A DNA stretch of 64,000 nt from CAYYKD01 sp964471825 (GCA_964471825.1 CAYYKD010000008.1:1-64000); one strand, 5' to 3'. Counted from the stretch's first letter, positions 45,429 to 55,250 are shown. Numbers and translations: made by a program. The notes: generated by a model from the sequence alone, not told the origin.

Positions 45429-45752
45429 ATTACCCTTCTTAAAAAGTATTATTCAGACCTAAAAACAAATCTATATTGCGATAAATTCAAGCACAATTTG
45501 CTTAATATTTAATATTTATACAATATAATAACTATCAATTCAAGATATATAAAATATTTTTGTGTTCTAGTCAACGCAATTTGCGTTCTGATTGGCCAAG
45601 GGGACACATTATGTAATTTAATAATTTTCGAGATACAGATGCATCATAAAAATTTGGTTTACCTGTTTCTTTAATAATATAAAACTCACTTTTCTAATTA
45701 AATATTGGTCTTTTACTCTAGTTAAAAAAAAATTATTAATATAATATACTGC

Positions 45753-45781
45753 TTGACAATCCGCAGATTATTTTTCATATT
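45753..45781 (+). promoter_or_regulatory. candidate sigma-70 promoter for the chemotaxis receptor
   Basis: TTGACA at 45753-45758 is followed after 17 bases by CATATT at 45776-45781. The leader to the ATG is about 48 bases. The 45429-45828 gap is otherwise A+T-rich and without other recognised features. Confidence 0.4.
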
Positions 45782-45828
45782 TAAATGCTTGGTTATCTCT
45801 TCGAAATAATCAATCAAGGTAGTAAACA

Positions 45829-47721
45829 ATGAAAAAAATCAGCGAAAATAACAAAGAAAACGCAACAAAAGCTTTTAAGTTAAATATTTTTAAGGTTTAT
45901 TCTGTTGTCTATTCATTAGTTGCTATCCCGATGGCTTATTATGGTCTTAATTTTATCGAGATGGTCTATAAAAACATTGTATTCTTTTTAATAACAATAT
46001 CAGTCGTAATGGTGTTGTCGATAGTTATTTGTTATATCGTTCAAAATAGTACAACCGGAGATATAAGAGGTTTTTTTAATAACACACCATTTGACAGCTT
46101 AAAGATTAAAAAAAGTGCCTATTATTTACCTTTTTTCGTGGTTGCGGTTATGGATTTTGGCTGGCTTGTTTTAATGAATCTGATCGTGTTGATTCCGTTG
46201 TTTTTAATATATTCAGGTAATTTTGTAGAGCTGATAGTTATGAATATGTTGGTACTATCAGGTGCTTTATTGTCAACTCCGTTGGCTTATTTTATAACCG
46301 AAAACACTTCTGCACAGTTATTAAGCATAAAGGAAGTTAGTTTATTTAAAGAACCTGAAAAAGCGATAAAAATAAATTTGAAAACAAAAATTTTGATGAT
46401 CTGTTTGATTCTGATTATATCTCTTGTTTTAAATATAACATCCGGGATGCTGCTTGCGATTCTTCACAATCTAACTCAATATCAAACTATAGTTAATATT
46501 TTTGTAATTAGCGGATCGCAAATTGTCACAGCAGTTGTTATTTCGATCTTTTTTGCCGATTCAATAACAAAACCGATACTTAGGATGAAATTATCTGCTA
46601 ATTTCATCCAAAATGGCGATATATCAATTACTATTCAAAAGACATCAAACGATGAGCTTGGCGACACTTCCGACTCATACAATGCATTTCTTGAGAAACT
46701 GTCATTTATGATTGCAAATATTAAAGACAGTGTCCACACCACGCTCGATAACATTACAGAGTTAAATAATGCCATGAACAGCACAGGGAGATCTGTAAAT
46801 GATATAAATCTAATCTCTGATGAGGTTCGAAAAGTAATTACAAATCAGTCAGCAATTATTACAGATATTACAACAAAAATGGAGCAGATTGCCGGCACTA
46901 TTACTAAACATGATATTAAAATCAATGATCAGACCGGCAGTCTCTCTCAAAGTTCGGCGGCTATTGAAGAGATGCTTGCAAATATCAGCTCTATTGCTAC
47001 AAACCTGAACACCAATTCTAGCGAGTTTACTAATCTTCATAAAGCGATTAATGCCGGAAACACAGATTTAGAAACACTTAAAGAAACGGTGATTTCTCTA
47101 AACAGACAATCAGATAGTGTGATCGAAGCAAATGCTATTATAACAAATATTGCGAGCCAGACAGATTTGCTTGCAATGAATGCGGCCATCGAAGCGGCAC
47201 ACGCCGGAGAATACGGAAAAGGTTTTGCTGTTGTGGCAGATGAGATCCGAAAGCTTGCGGAAGTTTCAAATCATCAATCGAAGTTCATATCAGAAAACTT
47301 AAATAATCTCAAAAAATCTATAGAAGAGGCGGTTATAATTACGGATAAAACTGAAAAATCATTTGAAATAATCATTAAGTCGATTGAAACAGTAAATAAT
47401 CTGGAAAAAGAGATAAAAAATTCGATTGATGAACAATCAAGCGGTAGCACTCAAATTCTACAGGCAATAAACAATATCAATCAGATAACTATAGAGGTTC
47501 ATGCAGGCTCAAAGGAGATGATGAACGACAGTAAAAATGTCATCTCTCAGATAAACGATCTGTTAGCGATAACCGAAAAGGTGAAGTCCTCTTCAATGAG
47601 TGTTGTAGAAAAAGCAAAAACCGTTAAAGAAGATGCTGACATTTCACTTGAACTTATTAAAACAAATGACAATAATACAAAAAATATTAATTCATTAGTT
47701 GAAGTTTTCAAAATAAAGTAA
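45829..47721 (+). CDS. methyl-accepting chemotaxis protein with six-helix membrane domain
   Basis: Six hydrophobic segments (about residues 23-45, 48-73, 98-120, 130-156, 188-214 and 222-245) lack a large periplasmic loop, so the sensor is membrane-embedded or cytoplasmic. A HAMP region follows, and the signalling domain has the conserved hairpin ASQTDLLAMNAAIEAAHAGE. The protein would form coiled-coil arrays and signal to CheA. No che genes lie near. The ligand or signal is unknown. Length is 630 residues. Confidence 0.85.
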   Translation: MKKISENNKENATKAFKLNIFKVYSVVYSLVAIPMAYYGLNFIEMVYKNIVFFLITISVVMVLSIVICYIVQNSTTGDIRGFFNNTPFDSLKIKKSAYYLPFFVVAVMDFGWLVLMNLIVLIPLFLIYSGNFVELIVMNMLVLSGALLSTPLAYFITENTSAQLLSIKEVSLFKEPEKAIKINLKTKILMICLILIISLVLNITSGMLLAILHNLTQYQTIVNIFVISGSQIVTAVVISIFFADSITKPILRMKLSANFIQNGDISITIQKTSNDELGDTSDSYNAFLEKLSFMIANIKDSVHTTLDNITELNNAMNSTGRSVNDINLISDEVRKVITNQSAIITDITTKMEQIAGTITKHDIKINDQTGSLSQSSAAIEEMLANISSIATNLNTNSSEFTNLHKAINAGNTDLETLKETVISLNRQSDSVIEANAIITNIASQTDLLAMNAAIEAAHAGEYGKGFAVVADEIRKLAEVSNHQSKFISENLNNLKKSIEEAVIITDKTEKSFEIIIKSIETVNNLEKEIKNSIDEQSSGSTQILQAINNINQITIEVHAGSKEMMNDSKNVISQINDLLAITEKVKSSSMSVVEKAKTVKEDADISLELIKTNDNNTKNINSLVEVFKIK

Positions 47722-47895
47722 CTGCGAGGTATATTTTTTGCGGGGTATCTTTTTTAGTATTATGTGGGGGACAGCCTAAGGTTGATGATAACAAAAACAA
47801 TAAATAGAACGAAACAATAAATAGAACAATTCGACAACAAATATAATAAATTTATTTTCTTTACAAAGCCTATATAATTATATAGAATTATTATA

Positions 47896-47942
47896 AGAGG
47901 CAGTTGCAAAAAAAAAATTTTGAATTTTTGCAAGAGTCTCAT
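47896..47942. repeat. short copy of the AGAGGCTCTTGC palindrome
   Basis: AGAGGCAGTTGCAAAAA and ATTTTTGCAAGAGTCTC form a hairpin with a loop of about ten bases. It belongs to the same family as the elements at 3096 and 8255. It lies in the gap before the NarL-type regulator and could be a weak terminator for the chemotaxis gene. Confidence 0.6.
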
Positions 47943-47983
47943 CACATCTAAATTATTAATAGTTAAATAGTTACGGATAAATT

Positions 47984-48628
47984 ATGAAGAAAAAAATTTT
48001 TATTGTTGACGATCACGAGATAGTTAGACTCGGACTAATGCAGATTATTAACAAACGAGAAAATCTGATAGTCTGCGGTGAGGCTGATAATACCTTAGAT
48101 GCACTAAAGCGGATTGAGGAACAAAACCCCGATCTGGCAATTGTTGACATCTCATTAAAAGACTCTAATGGGCTTGAACTTATTAAAGATATAAGGGTTA
48201 GGTTTCCCAAACTACCTACACTTGTACTATCAATCTATGATGAATCAATTTATGCAGAGAGAGCGTTGCGTGCAGGTGCATCGGGCTACATCATGAAACA
48301 GGAGTTGACAGATAGTGTAATTCTTGCTATTCAGACAATTCTTTCAGGTAGGAAATATCTCAGTTCTGATATGTCGATCAGGATGGCAGAACTATATATT
48401 GAAAATAAAGGCGACAAGGAAAAAAATCCCGTAAGTGTGCTTTCAGATAGGGAATTAGAGGTTTTCGAAATGTTTGGAAGAGGTTTGACTACAAAGGAGA
48501 TCTCTGAAAAATTAAACCTAAGCATAAAAACTATTGGTAACTATCGAGAAAATATCAAGAAGAAACTCAACCTTTCAAATACAAATGAGATTGTAAGATT
48601 TGCAGCTCAATCCGGTCTACTAAAATAG
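47984..48628 (+). CDS. NarL/FixJ-family response regulator
   Basis: A receiver domain (DDH at residues 9-11, phosphoacceptor Asp55 in LAIVDISLKD, conserved Lys in IMKQEL) is joined to a LuxR-type helix-turn-helix near the C-terminus: LSDRELEVFEMFGRGLTTKE and KTIGNYRENIKKKL. It is 214 residues. Its kinase is likely the HisKA_3 sensor at 39655, as no other kinase of that class is in the window, but they are not adjacent. The regulated genes are unknown; the M14 carboxypeptidase just downstream is a candidate. Confidence 0.88.
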   Translation: MKKKIFIVDDHEIVRLGLMQIINKRENLIVCGEADNTLDALKRIEEQNPDLAIVDISLKDSNGLELIKDIRVRFPKLPTLVLSIYDESIYAERALRAGASGYIMKQELTDSVILAIQTILSGRKYLSSDMSIRMAELYIENKGDKEKNPVSVLSDRELEVFEMFGRGLTTKEISEKLNLSIKTIGNYRENIKKKLNLSNTNEIVRFAAQSGLLK

Positions 48629-48726
48629 GTTTTTTACCCATCACCTTTTGATAATTTATACCCTTGAATTTTAATTAACAAATACATATAATATTTGAAA
48701 GAGCCTCATTTAAAAAGGAGTGTAGT

Positions 48727-50298
48727 ATGGCAAATAAATACTTAGTTGATTTTAACATAGAACCAATGAGAGATGGTTTGAGCAGTGTTAAATTATCGCA
48801 GAAATTCATACCGGTGAAGTATGTTGTTACAATTATTATTCTTGCATTTATGATACTGGGCTGTTTGGATAGAAACAGTATTTTAACAACTGATGAAAAA
48901 ATTGGATATGATAAAATGCTATCAATCCTTGTCGACTCAAGTCTAAAGAGTCACATAACTCTTACTGAGGAGGGGACAACCTCTCAGGGAAGAAAGATTT
49001 TTCTGGTAAATCTGAATACTGGAAACAGAAATGGAAAACAGACAAAAGTATTTCTATACGGTCTTCAACATGGCGATGAGATTTCCGGTAGAGATGCCTT
49101 GATAGGACTAATCAGGGATATTGCAAACAAACCATCACTTCTTAATCACTCAGTAGATCTATTTGTTTTACCTTCACTTAACCCGGATGGCGGGGAAAAG
49201 AATGAAAGAAGAAATGGTATGAAGGTCGATCTAAATCGAGATCATCAACTATTAAGTCAGATAGAGACAAGAATTCTATATAGGATTACCCAAAAAATAC
49301 TACCCGATATTGCAGTAGATTTTCATGAATACAACCGTACAGGTTCAAGTTACACAAATGCAGATCTTCTAAAATGGGCTGATATTACTATGGACATTTG
49401 CAATAATCCATTATTCTCTAAGGAAATATATGCGGCTGGACTTTCGTGGATTGCATCTCAAGAGGATGCAATGAAAAAGAGAGGGATTAATTTTTCAAGA
49501 TATTTTGTCGGCGGTGCACCACCTGATGAGGAAATTCGGCCAAGCACTACAGATATTGATGACGGAAGGAATGGAGTCGGATCATATGGTGCTGTTTCAT
49601 TCATTGTTGAGACCGGTGTATATTGGAGTTATCCTGATCCATATTTTGATCTGAATAAAAGGATAACAGCAAATAGAATATTAATCAATAATCTGCTTAA
49701 TGATAATCGCTTTTTGAAGATATCTAAACAACTGGCAAATGATTCCAGAAATGCTCCATTACCTGATTTTATTCCTGTTAATTACTTCTGGGGAAGTTGT
49801 GGCGTTAAGGAAAACTCAGTTAAAGTAATGGATACTGAGAATAACGGGTCAGTAATAAAGACGGCAAATATGATGACCGATCTAATTGTTAAGAAAACAG
49901 TACGAAGACCGGAGGCATATATAATTGGATCAAATTATAGTGAGATTTTTACAAGTTTTCTTAGTTCACATGGCATAGAATTTGAAATTATACCTGAAGA
50001 TAGAGAGTTTAAAGTGGAGGATTGTTATCAGGAGGAAATGTTGCTTGATTTTGACAAAATTCATCAGAGATATGCCGGAAGACAAATCGTATCACTTGAT
50101 GATCCTATAAAGACGATATACCAAAGAGGAGCATTATTAGTTAAGCTAAAACCAGGGCATAGTTCAATTCGAGCTATTGCACATCTTGAACCATCTATGA
50201 TCTTTGGCCTATATCACTGGGATAACTTTGCAAAGACGATAGATGAAACCGGAAAAATGCCGGTATCTAGAGTAACATCGCTTAATCCGAGCGAATAA
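48727..50298 (+). CDS. M14-type zinc carboxypeptidase, membrane-anchored
   Basis: The zinc site is clear: His115 and Glu118 in GLQHGDEISG and His200 in VDFHEYN, with RND-like LNRDH and a late FIVETG glutamate. Such enzymes cleave C-terminal residues from peptides or peptidoglycan stems. The N-terminus is odd: about 30 polar residues precede a hydrophobic helix with lipobox-like MILGC (Cys46), so it may be a lipoprotein with a long tail or have a later start. AAGGAG lies six bases before ATG 48727. The C-terminal 200 residues beyond the core are not recognised. Confidence 0.75.
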   Translation: MANKYLVDFNIEPMRDGLSSVKLSQKFIPVKYVVTIIILAFMILGCLDRNSILTTDEKIGYDKMLSILVDSSLKSHITLTEEGTTSQGRKIFLVNLNTGNRNGKQTKVFLYGLQHGDEISGRDALIGLIRDIANKPSLLNHSVDLFVLPSLNPDGGEKNERRNGMKVDLNRDHQLLSQIETRILYRITQKILPDIAVDFHEYNRTGSSYTNADLLKWADITMDICNNPLFSKEIYAAGLSWIASQEDAMKKRGINFSRYFVGGAPPDEEIRPSTTDIDDGRNGVGSYGAVSFIVETGVYWSYPDPYFDLNKRITANRILINNLLNDNRFLKISKQLANDSRNAPLPDFIPVNYFWGSCGVKENSVKVMDTENNGSVIKTANMMTDLIVKKTVRRPEAYIIGSNYSEIFTSFLSSHGIEFEIIPEDREFKVEDCYQEEMLLDFDKIHQRYAGRQIVSLDDPIKTIYQRGALLVKLKPGHSSIRAIAHLEPSMIFGLYHWDNFAKTIDETGKMPVSRVTSLNPSE

Positions 50299-50335
50299 TA
50301 GAGTTGAAACTAAACAACCGGACAAATTTTATTAT

Positions 50336-50457
50336 TATAGGGTACCTCTAAATACCATATATTCTGAATTAAAAAACCAAAAGTCCATACTTTAATGGAA
50401 ATCATACCAACTCAGATACCTATATGGCACTTCAAATCCCGAGAATATCGAAGTGCC
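50336..50457. repeat. GGGTACCTCTAAA palindromic element, copy A, with terminator-like end
   Basis: The left end reads TATAGGGTACCTCTAAA and the right end has ATACCTATAT followed by the stem GGCACTTC (50426-50433) / GAAGTGCC (50450-50457) and TTATATTTTTT. The stem plus T run looks like a terminator for the M14 gene. A related element is at 55448. The rest of the 50299-50595 gap has no other feature. Confidence 0.5.
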
Positions 50458-50595
50458 TTATATTTTTTAGTAAAATTGTTTACCTTTTTCATTTTTTTTA
50501 TTAATAGTCATAGATATAAAATCAATAGTCATAGATATAATTTCGTGTGATTTTTTAACAGCATTATTTGTTTCGAAAAATGGAGAAGTTTAAAA

Positions 50596-51144
50596 ATGGA
50601 AGAAAAACTAAAGTGGAGATCGACAACCGTACTTGTTGTAAGAAAGAATGGTGAGGTTGCGATGGCGGCAGACGGACAGGTGTCTCTTGGCCAAACTGTT
50701 ATGAAGACAGGTGCCAAAAAACTTAGGCGTTTGTATGAAGACAAGATAGTTGTAGGTTTTGCCGGAAGTACGGCAGATGCATTTAATCTCTTTGACAAAC
50801 TGGAAGCTAAGGTTAATGAATATAGAGGTAACTTAACACGGGCATCTGTTGAACTTGCAAAGGATTGGAGAACAGATAAATATTTAAGAAGGCTGGAGGC
50901 CATGCTTATAGTTGCAGATAAGGAAAGCAGTTTTATTATATCCGGAAGCGGTGATGTAGTAGAGCCGGATCATGGTGTAGCAGCAATTGGAAGTGGCGGT
51001 AATTACGCACTATCAGCAGCCAGGGCACTTCTTGAGACTGATAATAATATGACAGCATCTGAGATAGCAAAGAAGTCCCTTGAAATAGCTGCGGACATCT
51101 GTGTCTACACAAATCACTCGATTACTCTAGAGGAGATTAAATGA
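50596..51144 (+). CDS. hslV: ATP-dependent protease HslV subunit
   Basis: HslV is the proteasome-like threonine peptidase that degrades unfolded proteins with HslU. The N-terminus is unusual: MEEKLKWRS precedes TTVLVVRKNGEVAMAADGQVSLGQ, so the catalytic threonine (residue 10) must be exposed by a short processing step, unless translation starts later. MKTGAKKLRRLY and GFAGSTADAF are typical. The gene overlaps hslU by four bases. The 182-residue length is normal. Many relatives start directly with Met-Thr, so the extra nine residues are notable. Confidence 0.92.
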   Translation: MEEKLKWRSTTVLVVRKNGEVAMAADGQVSLGQTVMKTGAKKLRRLYEDKIVVGFAGSTADAFNLFDKLEAKVNEYRGNLTRASVELAKDWRTDKYLRRLEAMLIVADKESSFIISGSGDVVEPDHGVAAIGSGGNYALSAARALLETDNNMTASEIAKKSLEIAADICVYTNHSITLEEIK

Positions 51145-52529
51145 AACTATTAAAAGACTTGAACGATCTAACCCCTAAAAAAATTGTAGAGGAACTGGAT
51201 AAATATATTATTGGACAGAGAAGTGCAAAGAGAGCTGTTGCGATAGCACTAAGAAATAGAACTAGAAGAAAGCATATTCCTGAGGATATGAAGGAAGATG
51301 TGTCGCCCAAAAATATTATTATGATGGGACCTACAGGTGTTGGTAAAACAGAGATTGCTCGAAGATTAGCTAAACTCTGTGCTGCACCCTTTGTTAAAGT
51401 AGAAGCAACTAAATTTACTGAGGTCGGCTATGTTGGTAAAGATGTAGAATCGATGGTCAGAGATCTAGTTACCGTATCGATAAATTTAATAAAAAGTGAA
51501 CTAAGAAACTCAGTTATGGAAGAAGCTGAAAAACGAACTGAGGAGGCATTAATTAATTGCCTAGTTCCAGATGTTCATAAACCAAAAAATGTATTTGAGG
51601 GTGGTTCAGAGTTAAACGAACCTCCTGCATTTACAGATGTATCATCAACCAGAGCGAAATTCAAGGAATTGTTAATCGCCGGTAAACTCGAAGAGCAATC
51701 TGTAGAGATAACAGTTACCAGTAGTGTATCTCCAATGGTGGAGATGTTCTCGGGGGCCGGTTTTGAGGCCATGGGTATCAATCTCTCGGATCTTGGCAAT
51801 GCATTTGGCGGTGGTCAGGGAAGAATGAAAAAAAAGAAGATGACTATTAAACAGGCTCGAAAAGTTATACTGGAACAGGAAATTGATAAACTGATAGACA
51901 TGGATAAAGTAGCTGATTTAGCTATTGAGAGGGCCGAAAATGAAGGAATTATTTTCATTGATGAAATTGATAAGGTGGCTGTCAAATCAAAATCGGGATC
52001 GGGTGCTGATGTATCAAGAGAGGGTGTTCAGAGAGACCTATTGCCGATAGTTGAAGGTTCACAAGTAAATACGAAATATGGTCAGGTTAAAACAGATCAC
52101 ATATTATTTATTGCTGCCGGTGCATTTCACATGTCTAAACCATCAGATCTTATACCGGAGCTTCAAGGAAGATTCCCGATTAGAGTTGAGTTAGATAGTT
52201 TAACAAAGGAAGACTTTGTTGAGATTCTTATTAAACCAAAAAATGCAATAACACTTCAATATATTGAGTTACTTAAGACTGAAGGTTTATCAGTTATTTT
52301 TACTGATGATGCCCTTGAGACGATAGCTCTTTATGCCTTTGAGGTTAATAGTCAAACAGAAAATATCGGTGCTAGAAGACTCCACACAATATTAGAGAAA
52401 TTACTGGAGGAGATCAGCTTTAATGCTTCTGAAATGGAAGAAACTGAAGTTAAAATTGATAGTAAATTTGTGTCTGATACACTGAAAGAGATTGTTAAGG
52501 ATCAGGATTTATCACGATATATACTTTAG
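51141..52529 (+). CDS. hslU: ATP-dependent protease ATPase subunit HslU
   Basis: HslU unfolds substrates and feeds them to HslV. The AAA+ core has Walker A GPTGVGKTEIARRL, Walker B IIFIDEIDKV, a middle I domain of about 130 residues after the Walker A, and the sensor GARRLHTILEKLLEE. The C-terminal SRYIL motif, which docks to HslV, is present as the last residues. It is 462 residues, the usual length. It is translated with hslV through a four-base overlap. Confidence 0.94.
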   Translation: MKLLKDLNDLTPKKIVEELDKYIIGQRSAKRAVAIALRNRTRRKHIPEDMKEDVSPKNIIMMGPTGVGKTEIARRLAKLCAAPFVKVEATKFTEVGYVGKDVESMVRDLVTVSINLIKSELRNSVMEEAEKRTEEALINCLVPDVHKPKNVFEGGSELNEPPAFTDVSSTRAKFKELLIAGKLEEQSVEITVTSSVSPMVEMFSGAGFEAMGINLSDLGNAFGGGQGRMKKKKMTIKQARKVILEQEIDKLIDMDKVADLAIERAENEGIIFIDEIDKVAVKSKSGSGADVSREGVQRDLLPIVEGSQVNTKYGQVKTDHILFIAAGAFHMSKPSDLIPELQGRFPIRVELDSLTKEDFVEILIKPKNAITLQYIELLKTEGLSVIFTDDALETIALYAFEVNSQTENIGARRLHTILEKLLEEISFNASEMEETEVKIDSKFVSDTLKEIVKDQDLSRYIL

Positions 52530-52565
52530 TTTTAGAGACTCATTTTATATATTGTTTTTACTAGT

Positions 52566-52604
52566 GGTCTGTAATGCCATAATTGAGATTATGATCTACA
52601 GGCC
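52566..52604 (+). terminator. terminator-like hairpin after hslU
   Basis: GGTCTGTA (52566-52573) and TACAGGCC (52597-52604) pair with one G:U. An inner stem CATAAT/ATTATG is nested between them. The sequence after it is T-rich (ATTTTGATTATTT). It begins 36 bases after the hslU stop. Confidence 0.6.
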
Positions 52605-52697
52605 ATTTTGATTATTTAGTCAGTGAAGTTTAACAAATATCAAAATATCATCTATTTTAACATAACCGTTTTTAATTACGCACATGTCATATTTATC

Positions 52698-52726
52698 TTG
52701 ACAAGTGTGTGTTTTTTTGATAATTT
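52698..52726 (+). promoter_or_regulatory. candidate promoter for the diguanylate cyclase gene
   Basis: TTGACA at 52698-52703 is followed after 17 bases by TAATTT (52721-52726), with an alternative GATAAT two bases earlier. It lies 33 bases before the ATG of the GGDEF gene. Confidence 0.5.
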
Positions 52727-52759
52727 ACCGTAAAATTAAAAAAGTACAGGCGGATTAAC

Positions 52760-53629
52760 ATGAATAATGAAATTCTTCACAAATTAAATGAGTTTAAGGG
52801 CGTCAATCTTATACTTTCAGAATCAATTAAAGGTAATCTACTAAGATCGGTGAATCGTGATTTTGAGGAGCTATATAAATACTCCTCGATTGATTGTCTT
52901 GAAAGTGAATGTATGGAGAAATTTGATAATAACGATTTGATACTTAGAATAAAGAAGGATGGTTCAATTCGCATTGATACTGCACTGTTTAGTAATTCCT
53001 ATGGATCATTTGTACCTGTATCAATCAAGTCATTCCCATTAAAAAAAGATAATGGGGCTGTAGTTGGTGTAATGCAAATAATGAATGACAACTCAGTTGA
53101 ACAGGAAGCCTTAAAGATTGTTAAAAATCTACAGGATAAAATGAGGCATGATCATTTAACTGAAATAGGAAATAGGATTGGTATAAAAGAGACCATAGAG
53201 AAAAAAATAGAGGAATACAGAAGGCATAAGACTTGTTTTGCAGTTATATTTATAGATATTGACAACTTTAAAACAATTAATGACACCTATGGGCATGAGC
53301 TGGGCGATAAGGTGCTAGTCAAGATATCTGAGACATTAAAGAGTTCTATAAGAAATATTGACTATGTAGGCAGATGGGGAGGCGAGGAATTTATTGTTGT
53401 TGCACCATATGCTGAACCGTTGAATTCTTCAATAATCGCTGAAAGAATACGGGTTAACATTGAGAAACTAATAGTATCTTATGATAACATTGAAATCATG
53501 ACTACTGCAAGTATAGGAGTAACCAATGTTGTTGCAACAGATACCGTTGATTCTTTGATTGCCCGTTCTGATAAATTGATGTATATGTCTAAAGAAGATG
53601 GTAAAAATAAGGTAACTGAGCAGATATAA
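52760..53629 (+). CDS. diguanylate cyclase with PAS-like N-terminal domain
   Basis: The C-terminal half is a GGDEF domain: HDHLTEIGNRIGI at the start, FIDIDNFKTINDTYGH, and the active loop GRWGGEEF. The inhibitory I-site RxxD is seen as RNID, five residues before GGEEF, so the enzyme is likely product-inhibited. The first 115 residues look like a PAS-type sensor. It makes cyclic di-GMP from GTP in the cytoplasm. The PilZ-bearing receiver at 56490 may be one of its receptors. Confidence 0.88.
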   Translation: MNNEILHKLNEFKGVNLILSESIKGNLLRSVNRDFEELYKYSSIDCLESECMEKFDNNDLILRIKKDGSIRIDTALFSNSYGSFVPVSIKSFPLKKDNGAVVGVMQIMNDNSVEQEALKIVKNLQDKMRHDHLTEIGNRIGIKETIEKKIEEYRRHKTCFAVIFIDIDNFKTINDTYGHELGDKVLVKISETLKSSIRNIDYVGRWGGEEFIVVAPYAEPLNSSIIAERIRVNIEKLIVSYDNIEIMTTASIGVTNVVATDTVDSLIARSDKLMYMSKEDGKNKVTEQI

Positions 53630-53730
53630 GAAATATTTATTGAGGCAAGAGCATCTAATTAAAAAACAAAGAAAAAGACAGACTAAAGATCAAGTTCTCG
53701 TATCGCTACCCTTAAAATCAAAAAGGAAGC

Positions 53731-53757
53731 GATGAAAAACTTAAGGGATTTATTTGC
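53731..53757. repeat. decayed right end of the AGAGGCTCTTGC element
   Basis: AAAAACTTAAGGGATT followed by TTGCAAG matches the right end of the 183-bp element (3249-3271), with one inserted base. The matching left end is not clear; TGAGGCAAGAGC near 53641 is a poor candidate. Confidence 0.4.
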
Positions 53758-53780
53758 AAGTGACTTTAGAGACTATTATT

Positions 53781-55250
53781 CTAGTTAGAACTTCTATCAA
53801 GATAGAGTGCATTAAAAATTTTATAGATTATCTTTATATCTGAGAATGGTGTTAGAAGTATATAGTCTGTTCCAAGTTTTCTGTAGTTCTGAGCTTCAGT
53901 AATATTTATCTTTTTTGCAATAATTACTACAGATATAGTTCTCTTATCAGCTCTCTTTCTTATCTCATGTAACATTTGATATGAACCTGGATTCTGCATA
54001 TCGTGCTCAATAAATACCAACAGGTATTTTTTCATTCCCAGAGTTGTAAGAAGTTTAGCTCCTGTGTCAATTACATCAATGTTAATATATAGATCAAGAG
54101 ATGATCGAACACTCTCGATATTATGTTGGTTTGTTGAAACAATCAGAACATTTTGACCATCAAGTTTTTTTAAAAAAAGAACAAGTTTCTCGTTAACAAT
54201 CTCTATATATTTATCACTGGAATTAACCTCTTCAAATTCCATCATTAGGGAGTCTTTTTTATTAACCAATCCATCCATCATCACTTCACTTGCACCCGAA
54301 CTAAGAATATCAGAGTCATCCTCCTTCTCAGAAAAATAGGTTAGTTTTTTTAGGCCGCTATTCAAGAGGTATTCTTTAATCTCATGGCTAATTATAGAAA
54401 GAGCGGGAATTCTTAGATCGCCTTCTTCATCATATAGATCAAAAATACATTTTGTTCCAACCTTTAGAAGATCAAGAGGAATATCCTTTTTTTTATTAAA
54501 TGATATATTTAGCCCCTGGATACCATCATAGTAATTATTAACAATTTCATAATCACTATATTCTATATTTTCACGAAGCATATTAATTATATTTTTATTA
54601 CTTGTGAGGACTTTTATATTTTGAGGTTTAATTTTGAATTCTTCAAGTTTAGTAAAACTAAAAAGAAATTCAAAGTTTTCCTTAGTAATGCTTTCAGGGT
54701 AGATAGATGGAAAAATAAATAAAACCTTTGGTTCCTTAACTTTTTTTTCATGAAAAAATGATCTTAATTTAAATGTCATGATTTCAAGTTTATCCGGATG
54801 GAAATTCCCCTCAATTTGAATTACGAGAATATTTCCCTTAGAATGCATATCAAACAACATTGTAGTCTGCTTTGAAGGGCCATCAGGTATCCGTTTAAAA
54901 TGACGGTTAAGTCTTTCTACAAGTGCCTCAATATTAAGCGGCATAGAAAGAAATGCCTTTACATTGTGTTCCTTTAGCTTTAGAATCTCCTGTGATGAAA
55001 AGTCGCCTATAAGAAAAACAGGAATCCCCTTGATAGCCGGTGTTACTTTTTTCTTTATCAGTAATCCACCGAGATCAACGCCCTGGAGTGTTTTATTAAT
55101 TACAAATAAACCGGGAAAACCTTTTACACCTTTCTCAAATGCCTCACCGCCATCTGAGGCCTTAATTACTTCAAATCCTTTTTTTCCTAAGAAGCCTGAC
55201 ACAAAATCAAGAAAAAATTTATCTGGATGAACAAATAGGACCCTAGCCAT
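53781..55250 (-). CDS. double receiver-fold protein with degenerate phosphorylation sites
   Basis: The N-terminal domain (about 1-110) has the fold of a receiver: VLFVHPDKFFLDFVSGFLGKK, but the phosphoacceptor position reads INKTL, with Asn in place of Asp. The middle region (about 120-350) is unrecognised, with a STAS-like rhythm. The last domain (about 355-485) again looks like a receiver, with FIEHDMQNPG at the phosphoacceptor. It probably works through protein contacts, not phosphotransfer. It may be part of a signalling complex with the nearby c-di-GMP proteins. Confidence 0.6.
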   Translation of the reverse strand: MARVLFVHPDKFFLDFVSGFLGKKGFEVIKASDGGEAFEKGVKGFPGLFVINKTLQGVDLGGLLIKKKVTPAIKGIPVFLIGDFSSQEILKLKEHNVKAFLSMPLNIEALVERLNRHFKRIPDGPSKQTTMLFDMHSKGNILVIQIEGNFHPDKLEIMTFKLRSFFHEKKVKEPKVLFIFPSIYPESITKENFEFLFSFTKLEEFKIKPQNIKVLTSNKNIINMLRENIEYSDYEIVNNYYDGIQGLNISFNKKKDIPLDLLKVGTKCIFDLYDEEGDLRIPALSIISHEIKEYLLNSGLKKLTYFSEKEDDSDILSSGASEVMMDGLVNKKDSLMMEFEEVNSSDKYIEIVNEKLVLFLKKLDGQNVLIVSTNQHNIESVRSSLDLYINIDVIDTGAKLLTTLGMKKYLLVFIEHDMQNPGSYQMLHEIRKRADKRTISVVIIAKKINITEAQNYRKLGTDYILLTPFSDIKIIYKIFNALYLDRSSN

